Assembly (NCBI GenBank): GCA_017163975.1 | Contig: JAFFSR010000136.1 | Coordinates: 10,909,501 to 10,973,500, forward strand | Source: Anastatus disparis | Lineage: Eukaryota; Arthropoda; Insecta; Hymenoptera; Eupelmidae | Direction of reading: 5' to 3' | Length of the DNA: 64,000 nucleotides | In this document: positions 50,442 to 61,100 of the stretch, piece after piece | Numbering within the stretch: position 1 is the stretch's first letter | How the letters are laid out: the number at the start of each line of letters is the position of its first letter | The notes under the pieces: generated by a model | Databases searched by the model: none | What the model saw: only the letters and a program-made list of their open reading frames with translations | Told to the model about the DNA's origin: nothing | Translations under genes and position numbers: made by a program

Positions 50442-50833
50442 AATATTTTAACCTTTTTTGTAAGTTTCATAATTTAACAAAAAAATAAATTTTTTCATCT
50501 TCTTTGAGTATACTTTTGAAACAAACTTAATTAAAAACAGTGATGCGTCACTTAAAAAATATTACCTTAAATATGAATTTTAATGCTGATTTTTTGCAAT
50601 AACTTTATTTTTAACCATGAAACAAACAACCAAGAATAATTCATAAGACTATGTAAGCTTACATAAAGTTTCGAAGATAAATAAATTTTCGTTGATTAAT
50701 AATCACGTGTACTTTGGACTCGATTAGCAAAACTGGTTGCGATGGGGCGTCGTGTATATGCGAAGAGACAAGTTGATCAAACGTTAAAGATGCTTTACAT
50801 AATTTGCGTGAAACGTATTTGCATTAAAAGCGT

Positions 50834-50853
50834 GATGATGATGATGATGATGA
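50834..50853. repeat. (GAT)n trinucleotide repeat
   Basis: Six GAT/ATG units in intron DNA. Confidence 0.85.
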
Positions 50854-52122
50854 AGACTTGAAACATGCATTTGTGATTTTGAAATTACAACATTGTGCTC
50901 TTAGAAACAATCAAGACAATTTAATTAGATTTTTTAAGAGGTTAAATTTTTTTTATAGTTAAATAGTTATTTTTCAAGTAAAAAATATTTGTTTATTAGC
51001 AATTAACCTCAAAATTATCAATATTTTTCACATATTTTTTTATGCTAAAATAAATTTAATGACAATTGTAAATTAAAATTTGTCTTTTTGACACAAAAAA
51101 TTAAAAGTAGTTATTAGAAATATTTGAGTTTAATAAAATTTTTTATACGTACATAAATGAAATTCTTTTAAAATCCATATCAGGATTCGATGTAAAAAAT
51201 AGAAAAATTCTACACTTGACATTTTGATTTGACGCAAAAAATTAAACTAATTTTTTTATGTATTTTATAACATTTTTAATTTAATAATATATTTTATTAG
51301 AATTAAGGTTAAGTTTTCGAAATTCACATTTTTATACATATATATTTTAAAAACAATGACATCACATTCTTCAATCTCAAGTAAATTTTTTTTAGTTTTT
51401 TTTATAACATATTGTGCAACCATTATTATATTTTTATCGTTTACTTACTAAAAATTAATAATTAATAACTGTTTTGTCATACAACTGAAAAATCCTAAAA
51501 AGTAGGTATTTTCTGTAAATAAGCAGAAATAAGAGCTTAAACTCTATAGATATGTAGATATCAAACATATATTATCGATCGTCGTATATTACGCGAGCTT
51601 TATAGCAGCTTACGGAGATATTAGGAAGATAAAGTGAGATAAGTTCCGTTACAAATCACTTTCAGTGACTTTTCACCGCGTCAGTTTAATGTTACGATAT
51701 TAATTTTTCTTTTTCAAGGAAAAACTTCAATATTTCAATGTTAACAATAAAGAAAAATTCATTTTAATATTAAATATGCGTAAAAAAACAAATTTTTAAA
51801 TTTATAAAAATTTAACTGTAATAAAATAAATATATATAAAAATTTCAGCCCAACGAAGATTTCTGAAAATATAGAGACTATAGTTTAATCGTATAGAGCT
51901 CTGTTGCAAAGTTAATTTTAGTTTAACATAAAGGTATATAGCATAAAGCATAAGAGGGGAATGAACGATGTGGTTGCCCTTTTTTCTCTCTTTATTCTCA
52001 TCTCATTAGTTCAATGACATTCATAATCGAAGACTGTAGATATATATATATGTTCGAGTTGCGTAACCATCGCCGCAAGTATCTATAAGAGGATCAAGTA
52101 TTGGATATCATTTATAAGATAT

Positions 52123-52366
52123 GACATCAGGTAAAATAAATCGGCTTCGGCGTCTGACTATGTGCCTCATTCACAGCTGGATTAAGATGAAAAAAGTACA
52201 AAGTTCAAATTTTATATATTTTCGAGAATATGTTGTTTTATTATTTGTAAAAAGTGATATCAGGTAAAATTAATTGATTTTAGAGTGAGACTGACTCTTT
52301 TTGATTTGCTTAAAAAGAGTACGAAGTTCAACTTTTATATATTTTTAAAAATTAGTTACTATAAAC
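52123..52366. repeat. diverged tandem duplication, period about 133 bp
   Basis: GACATCAGGTAAAAT and GATATCAGGTAAAAT begin two copies that also share AAAGTACAAAGTTCAA / GAGTACGAAGTTCAA and TTTTATATATTTT. The second copy has lost about 20 bp in the middle. Confidence 0.6.
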
Positions 52367-53087
52367 TTCTTTTTATTAATGTAAATGTTAGTTGTCTTAT
52401 CTTTTTTCTGCTAACATTATGTTATTTAATACTTTAATAATTAAGATTGACAGAAGCATTAAAAAACAGAGATTGCTGTGTAATGATCAGTAATAAAAAA
52501 ATTTTGTAATCAATGTTGAAATTTCGATTTGATAATCAATTGAAGTACTCGTTAATCAGACTCCATCTAACATTTATGTTAGATAAAAAAATGTGTATGA
52601 TGAAACAAGATACGAAGAAGATATTAGACTAAAAAGTTTAAATTATTTAAAATTAAATATTTTAAAGTGCTTATTATTTGATATAAACAATAGAACATAT
52701 TCTGCAGCAAAAACTAATCATTACATTAATTTTATACGTAATATTTCTTCAGAAATAAAAATGGATTTAATGAATGTCAAATAAAAAATGAAAAAATTTG
52801 ATTTTATTATAAAACAAAAATTTGTTTGCACATTTATTGTGATACGCAGTGTTATCATTTTTTGGAAGAAAGTTTAACTGATTAGAAGTTTTAAATATAT
52901 TCTTGATGGAAGAAAACAGAAGTATGTTTTCTTGAAATGCATTTATCAATAAAAAATGTTAAAAGGTCATTTATTTTATCAATTTCTTCTAAATAAATCA
53001 TTAATTTTGTGATAAACTCAATTATTTATCATATTAAAAATTAAATCGTCACAAGAAAAATCAAATTTACATGTTTCATAAAATATT

Positions 53088-53110
53088 AAAAAAAAAAAAA
53101 AAAAAAAAAA
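53088..53110. repeat. poly(A) run, 23 nt
   Basis: Pure A run followed by TTTATTT. May be a retroposon tail, but no body is recognisable. Confidence 0.8.
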
Positions 53111-55903
53111 TTTATTTAACTTATAATGGTAAAAAACAATACTATTACATTATAGACTTTGTTCAATACTCACAGCAACGATAACTAAAAGGTATATAAG
53201 AATTATGTACAAAATTAATCTTATTTTAAGAATATTTTTTTCATTTAATGCGTGAATTCAGATAACATTAAGATATACCAAGATATACATGTTTTATATC
53301 GCGTGCAGACCTTGAGTTTTTTTTATTTAAAAGATATACTGCTAACAAAATTTCGACCTTTCGACCTTTCAATGTCTTTAAGACGAAAATAGCAAACTCA
53401 TGAGGTCCTCCCAAAAGAGGATATTATTTCCTTACTTCGAAAATCAATATTCAATTTTGTCTAACCGGTATAAGTACGGTAAAAGAATTTTTTCGAAATT
53501 CCAACCACACGATTGAATTTTAATAACCTTAATAAATTCTTTTTTTTATCAAACATAGCTTATCGTCCAAAAAAAATGAAAAAGTAACTCTCACCATGAT
53601 TTCCTATATCTAAGATATTAGAGAACTTTAGAAATGCATTAAACTCTTATCTTGTGATGATAGTTTCCGGGTCAGGTAATATTCATATCAGCAGAGTGTC
53701 GCGACAAAAGGGGTTGCACTCGGGTATAGTGACATACACGAGTTCACTGACCTTATGTCGACGTAGAAAAAGCTTTGCGCAGCCTTTACTATGCGCGCAC
53801 GGACAGTCTATAGCTATAGTACGTACATAGTAAATAAAGAAAAGAACATGATCTGGACAAAAAAAATATCTTCAATTTTGTTTCTAAACACAAATAAAGA
53901 ATAATAGAAAATACAGAGAAAAGCTTTTTGGTTTTGTCGGAAAGCTTAAGATTATTGTAACTGGCGCCTAACATAAGTAAAGCTTAACTCTCATAAGCTC
54001 GTTAGGCTGATTTACCTTTATAGCTTAGAATTCGATTAACTTTCAAGCTGATGTTCGCGCTTCCAACATCAAGCTTATTTATTGATTTTTATGTAAAAGT
54101 TTTTCTTTTTATTGTTTTTAAGTTTGCCTATTTTATACTAGGTTCTATGTCACGGTGAAATTTTAAAAATTCACAATTCAGTCAAAGAAATATGAAATAT
54201 TCATTGAAATACGGAAAATTGGATTTCGTGCAAGACTCTAGGTATCGGAAACAATGAATATTTATAGATCATTAGCTTATTCTCAGTGGTTTATTTATAT
54301 TCTATAGATCGAAAAGATTAATTATTTAATGTGACTTTTATTATTTTATATAAACTTTTAACGCATGGGTCACGAAGGAATCTAAACGTAAGATATGATT
54401 CTTAACAAGGATGAAAAAAGTTCCGTTATATTAACTTTCCAATCTGATGGAAAGTTTAAAAGGAATGAAATCTCAAAACGTTTTTAACTATAATTCTACC
54501 TAAAACGTGAAATTCTCATCTTTATAAAAATAGGAATCAGAGAATCTTAATTATATGAATAATAATATTCTTAAACACGTTCGAGTCTGAGCTTTAAAGA
54601 ATGAATGATACGAAAGAAGGGAAGAAAAAGACTGTAGGTTATAACGAAAAGTCATCAATATAAACGTGAGCTGAAATAAATAAATTTTTCGATGAAAAAA
54701 GCCTAAAGTAAAGTACACATTGATTCACAATATAAACAAATGATAATAAAAAAGGAAAATTATTTAACAAAAGTTGTAGCCACACCTAATAGAGGAGAGG
54801 ATAACCTATATTTCCTGCGCAACGATCGAAACTTCGCCGCGTCGCATATATATATAATATCCTACCACATTCACATTTGACGCCACAGAATGGCGCACAT
54901 TATGTATATACAATACACACATACTTGCTAACTACTGATCATAAATGTGCATACGTAAGCTTTTCATCTACGTACTTTATATCCTGAGGCAATAAGCTTT
55001 TTTTTCTGTTCGTTGAACAAAAAAATAATAGGAGAAAAAGCAGAGCTTTAGGAGCTTTTTCAAAGCTCTAACGAAGAATGGACTCTCCCCCGGCGATGTG
55101 CCGCAATATGAGCCTAGCCAGCACCGACGCGGTATTCCAAATGCCGCTATTCACGAAAATTCGATCATTTGCTGAATTTATCAAAGTTCCCTTTTATTAC
55201 AATGCAGAATGACAAGCAATGTGACCTAATTTTACGATCAAGATGATACGTCGTTTTTTCTAGTTTTTTTTTCTTTGTGATTGTCAAGGATTCGAGTAAA
55301 AGCAATTTTTAATTAAAATTATTTGAAGCGAATTGAGAATTGGAATTAATTAAAATTGGTGACGAAGCTATTTGCAAATAGTAAATGTATTGATTAATTA
55401 AATAATTGCGGCATCGAAAATACTAATTCAATAAAATTAAATACCATTTAACTGCAAAGATTTCTTTAATTAAACAACAAAAGTGGATATAGTTTTTTGA
55501 ATTTAATAAATGTTCATTTAACAACTTGTATAGAATGAATTACAATGTTGAGAGTAAAAAAAATGAATTATCAGTTCTAAAGATTAATTAACTTTGAAAA
55601 ACTAAAGAATATAAGTACCAGACATTAAAAAAGCCAATTCACTGTACACTCCATATCGAAGTGTCTCAGCATATTCTTTAAAAAAAAAAAGATGTTAAAT
55701 CTCCTTTAGAAACACGTCAAAATATTCCATTCGTTTATCACATCTCAGTTTGCTTCTCCAGCTGAGTCATTGCATCGTAAAAATAGCAAGAAGAGCATCA
55801 TTCATTGAAATTCATAAAATTCTCAAGGAATGAATTAAAAATCATCGTAAAGTAAAAATATGAACAATAAAAAAATTAACAAATAACATAAAAAAATCCT
55901 TAC

Positions 55904-55988
55904 GAGGTAAAAATATATTCCAGATGGACCCACACGGCCTTTTGCAGGCTGTTGAGTTAGCATCCTTGGTACACGCCGGTCCATCCAT
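55904..55988 (-). CDS. Rtnl1: distal alternative first coding exon of the reticulon gene (MDGPACTKDAN...)
   Basis: ATG at 55988 opens 28 codons rich in Cys (three), ending IWNIFLP and a GTAAGG donor in phase 1. It joins the 36-nt microexon and then the shared exons, giving 232 residues. The 5' flank (56.2-56.9 kb) is richer in GC and full of CT, GAC and CTACGA microsatellites, as expected for a promoter and 5' UTR. This exon sets the 5' limit of the gene as visible here, so the gene spans about 29 kb. Translation start is inferred; the N-terminus has no homology I recognise. Confidence 0.6.
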
Positions 55989-56267
55989 CTCTTCTTATCC
56001 TCGTGTTATCCTCTCTAACTACTTTTTTAAACACAATGTGTGTACCTCCTTTCGCACGATTTTTTTTTGTGTTAATATCCTTGAAATTATCGGATATTCC
56101 ACACCACCTTTACAACACTTATATTCCAAATAATATTATTATTCTCACCAACTTTTATGTCGTGACTTTTTATTTATTATTTTTTAACACAACTTCACTG
56201 TACTCCGCGCAGACAACGACTACGACACAAAACGCGGAGAGGATAGTATAATATTTTGCGTGTTTGA

Positions 56268-56291
<24 letters not shown>
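56268..56291. repeat. (CT)12 microsatellite
   Basis: Uninterrupted CT run about 280 bp upstream of the distal reticulon ATG. Confidence 0.9.
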
Positions 56292-56298
<7 letters not shown>

Positions 56299-56550
56299 AA
56301 CTGAAACGAAGAGAGAGCTTGACTTGATAACGATATACAAAGACGAAACTATCTCTTCTCCTTTTTTCTTCGCGCACACTCACTCTATATCTCTTTTTGA
56401 TTTTTCTCCTATATACGCTGCCTTTTATCCACGATACATATATTTATAATATATCTCTCTTTTTTTTTAAGTATAGGGATATACTTGTGGTGGACAGCCC
56501 AAGAGGCGAGTGTGTAATATAACAACAAACGAGCAAAGCAGCTATACGCC

Positions 56551-56579
56551 GACGACAACGACGACGACGACGACGACGG
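56551..56579. repeat. (GAC)n trinucleotide repeat
   Basis: About nine GAC units with one AAC interruption. Confidence 0.9.
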
Positions 56580-56815
56580 AGAAGAAAAAATATAAGGGGG
56601 AGAAAGATAGTACGTGTATATATATACGATTGTGTATATGTATATGTTAGAGTCTCGTGGCGCGTCAGAAGGAGGACTGCTGCGCGGCTCTATCGACCCG
56701 GGGGAAGGCTCATGAGCGCACAAGCCAGAGAGTAGCAGACCGATCGTATTTTTCCCCTCTCACTTCTCTTATCCCCCTTTACTTTATATACCTTTCCTAC
56801 CATGCGCAACCTAAA

Positions 56816-56840
56816 CTACGACTACGACTACGACTACGAC
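56816..56840. repeat. (CTACGA)4 hexanucleotide repeat
   Basis: Four perfect hexamer units, followed by AACCACCACTACGA. Confidence 0.85.
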
Positions 56841-57899
56841 AACCACCACTACGATACATCTTTAAATTCTCTATGTACAAGTACACATACATTGCTCAAA
56901 GTCAGATATTTAGATGGAATGTGTTTATATGTGTGTTTAATGCACATACACAATATGCACGACAAGCGCATCTAATACACTATGCGCGCACGCATGGCAC
57001 TCATGGTACTTTAAACATGTACTGAACGCGCATGTCAGTGCGGTACATTATACTATGCGTGTACTGTCCATAATACGTTTACACTATAAATAATAAATAA
57101 AATTTTAGAAAATTAAGAAGAAAAATAAAATTAGCATTTTTCTTTTATGAATGAAATTATTGTAAAAGGATGCTTTTGTTTTTCAAAATATAGACCTCAA
57201 AGATCTAATTATCATAGGTAAACATCGCGGGCTGGGTTTGTGTATTTTGGAGAGAGCATCTGTTGCCGGGCTTTGTGTATATGTACGATGTAAATATTAA
57301 AAGGTCATAGCAGACGATATGAAATACGTGACTGTATGCGGAACTAACGTGATTCTAAAGAAGTGTAATAAGAAAAAGACTACATTTTAGTGGTTGTTTT
57401 AAAAACAGGAGTATATAAGATAACAATGGAATTTTCAGAGTCACATGAGATATTTGCTTGACATGATAAGCGTTTGCTTATTCATTATTTTTAATGACAT
57501 TTTTATTGTTTTGAGTATTTACTGTATTATAATGTATTCTTTTAAGAAAAACATCTAAATTTAAATTTATCCTATTTAGAAAAAAGATATTTTCTATTTG
57601 TATAATAATAAGTGTAAAACTTAAATAAAAACAACCGAAAAGTTCATTTTGAAATACCGCCAAAGTTTAAAAAGATATACCATAAGCCAATAAAAGATGA
57701 ATCAGTTGACAAGAAATCTTTGAATAGGGAAAATTTTAGGTGACGTATATGTCAGTTTTAATAAATATTCCTCTTTCATAGAAAATTTTTTTTTAACATA
57801 TAGTTACAAAAGCTCTATCTCTTCCATACAGTTTAACGGACAAAAAAACGACAAACATGAAGAAGAAGAATAAGTCGCGGATAGACGAGGAAAATTCAC

Positions 57900-58100
57900 C
57901 TTAAGAAAATTGGCAGGGCATACTAAAAGTCGCAGCCTCTTTTTTCGGGACAAAAGCAGCGTTGCACTGCCGTCCGTCCGGACCTTCGCTATTTTCATTA
58001 GCTCAGATTGTGTACCGGTGCCTGCTATACTGGCGATGCCGATTATTCCTCTCCTCCTGTCGGCACCCAAAAAGCTTTTTGATCGTAATACCAGAGACAT
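57900..58100 (-). other. unassigned GC-rich block open on both strands
   Basis: A 200-bp block near 50 percent GC in DNA that is otherwise about 75 percent AT. On the - strand an ATG at 58100 opens 67 codons (MSLVLRSKSFLGADRRRGI...) up to a weak AAG-GTGAAT donor, which would be phase 0 and so does not fit the reticulon exons. The + strand is open as well (60-odd codons, hydrophobic). I recognise neither product. It may be a degraded mobile-element piece, a first exon of an unseen gene, or non-coding. Confidence 0.25.
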
Positions 58101-61100
58101 TTTAGTTATATGTAGAAATATGTAACTGTTGATTAAGATTTTTAAGCGATAATATCTTGGACTACTTTGGATAAGAGGTAGGATTCGTTATTCGTTAATG
58201 TGTCTAATGTAGAATTTTTCAATGATTTTGTTTGATGACTTGAAAAAGCTTTTTTATGTAGATTTTATTTTATACTTGATTTTCATTTTTTTTTAAATTT
58301 TCTAGTATTTAAATAGACTTTTGTCCCAATTAATTTATCTGAAATAACATTCAATATATTTAATTGAATCAATGGTAATCAACCGGCTTAAATTTAATAT
58401 TCAATTTACTAAATTTCTCACAAAAATAAAAAAAGATTTTCTCAATAATTATACTAAATTCAAAGATCATAAAGACCAAATGATTTGACGATAAAAAGTA
58501 CAGAATTATTAAATTCCCAATAAAGGAAAAAAGTATTTATAGATGAATTGCTTACATTAAAAATCAATTGTCAAAATGGTTTAAAAATACTTAGTCTTAT
58601 AACTCTGAATGTATACCCGAAACTGGCTACAGTTATTTTTCAAAAGACTTTTAGGATCGAAGTATTTTTAAATATGACTCACTTAAATTGATCAATTGGT
58701 ATATATATTGATAATTAAGTAATTAAAAACTTGTAATTTGTTGCGTCGTTAACTAAAGAATATTTTTAGAAAATAATTTCTAGTCTACTTTTTATATTCA
58801 AAACAATTGAATAAAATTTATTGTCAATTGATTCTCAAAGAAATTTGAAATTAATCTGTAAAATGACATTTAAACGTTGAACTTTTAAGGCCTCGTAAAG
58901 CGTCAAAAGAACTAGACAAGCTTAACCGTTGATTGTATACTTAAATCGACAATCAAGTGGATAAAGCATTTAAAGGTCAAATAAACACTCTGCCAGTGAC
59001 TAAGTGAAGAGGACTTTAGAAGAAAGCTATTAGTCATGAAATTTTTGAATAAAGATTGCTGTTATATGCAAAATATTTACATTAGATCTTTATTTGATTA
59101 TTTTTACAGTATTCCATTTATCTTTTCAAAACACTTATTTTGAATTGCAAATAATAGCATAATACAAACATAACAATTAAGGCTTGAAATTTAAAGTAGA
59201 AAAGCTATTAGCTTTACATAAAATAATTATTACACAATATGCAAATGAAACATAAAATTTTTTAATTACAGTTGTTTAGATATTAGTAAAAATTGTGCGT
59301 TACAATTTTTTTTTACTTATATTTAAATATACTTGCAATGCAAAATTTATAAATAATGAAGAAAATTAAAACGTTTGTTAACTCTGGTTTAAAATTGTAT
59401 CAAATAAAATTCTGAAGATAATAACTTTCAAAATTTTATTTTCTTTATAAGATTATTTTTTCCAAAAAAAATGAAAAAAATTATTTAAAATATTTGAAAA
59501 ATTTTAAAAATATGTACATAATAAAAAATTTGAAAAATTTGAAGTTTTGCAAAATCACGACAAAATGTATAACAGAAAAAAAAGGAAGGAATTGTCATTT
59601 GAAGGCGGATCAGAATGGCACGCGTATATAACAAAATAGGAATTCATATTGCGTAATACGTGCCGCACGCACAAGCTTTAACCTTGCTTGGACATTGAAT
59701 AATAGTAAACTCAACGTACCGGAGCGAATCCCACTTGGAAAACCTTTTTTTTTCTTGTGTTAAAAAACTACGATATCCAATTCGAATGAACTGTATTCCA
59801 TAACTGAATCAATCATATAACACGATACGTGATATAGATTTTTTAATTTACAGATTTAGACAATAAAGGTTTTGTTTTGTACATAAAATAAAACATTTTT
59901 TTGGTTTCGATTGTTATAGATAAAGTATATCATGGCCAAAAATAATCAACCATTTCTTTTGTTTTCTAGTTGCACGTTTTTTCAGTATTTTATTTAGTCA
60001 TTGAACTTAATTTAAAACTGAAGTATTTCATTTTATTTTATGGTAAGTAAAAAATTAAAGTAACTTAATAATTATTATATTTATTTTTTTAATCGAGAAT
60101 AAGAATATTATTAAATGAATTTTCAAAATGTTAAAATATTGTAACAGAATATTAATAAAATGAATGTGATTAAGACTTAGGCAGCCGAAACGCCTTAGGC
60201 TATACTCAGCATAATTTTGTAGAAAGCTTAAAATATTTTTTGTTCTCTTAACGCAAAATTTAATTTTTCATACTTGCTTACGGATGCAAAACAGTATATC
60301 CAGGTCCTTGAGCACAATATTCGCACATGCGTGAATTACAGTTAATTAAAAACAAAATATTTTCAATTTATTATAATTAAAGTACTAATTTTATTTTTTC
60401 ATCGATGACATAGCCTTTTTTTAATTGGTTAAAATTTTTATTAAAAAAATTTGTCGTTTTTTACTTATTTATTTGGTCAATGACCTCACGCATTTAAATA
60501 AAACATCTATGAAAAACTTGCAACTCATACTATTCTTGATATTTTTATTATAATTTATAATACATTTTTAGAATTTATTTTGATCACCTTCAATAAAATG
60601 GATAGCTTATAAAAATCACATGTACATTCTACAATATTTATTTTACACGTAATATAAAAAATTATGTTTTTTTTTTAATGAAGGTACTTTGTATGTAAAG
60701 CAATATGTACTTTTGGATAACCGCCATTTCATAAAATATTCTACTTATTTATTTTACACGTACCAAAAAATTTTTTTTGAAAGGACTTAGTAAAACAATA
60801 TGTACATTTGCAAAACCTCCATTCCATAAAATACACCCACATATTTTATGAAATGATGCTTTTTCAAATGTAAAATTAAACTTTACGAAAATTTTTATTG
60901 AAAATTGATTACGTTTTTTAATAATTATTAGAAATATTACTCAGAAATATTAAAAATGTATTAAATTAAATAAAATTGGAAATATCAGCAAGCTAAAATT
61001 TAATTTTCACCTTTTAAATTTTCAATGAGATCTTATCCCTAAATTTTCCAGAAAACCAGCTAATTCGAATAAAAAAAGGGAAAAAAGACAATGAAATATA

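Larger units (their letters stand above)
48807..55903 (-). other. 7.1-kb reticulon intron upstream of the microexon
   Basis: AT-rich, with simple repeats (T24 at 50418, (GAT)n at 50834, A23 at 53088), a diverged tandem duplication at 52.1-52.4 kb and a small GC-rich island at 55.08-55.15 kb. No supported exon. Confidence 0.5.
55989..56900 (-). promoter_or_regulatory. Rtnl1: microsatellite-rich promoter / 5' UTR region of the distal reticulon start
   Basis: This stretch directly precedes the ATG at 55988. It carries (CT)12 at 56268-56291, (GAC)n at 56551-56579, (CTACGA)4 at 56816-56840 and more GC than the surroundings. CT tracts next to first exons recur at the other starts of this gene. Promoter role is inference. 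Confidence 0.4.

Noticed and set aside
56657..57025. 122-codon open frame on the + strand
   Set aside because: Built largely from the CTACGA hexamer repeat and CA/TA-rich DNA upstream of the distal reticulon start; no domain.
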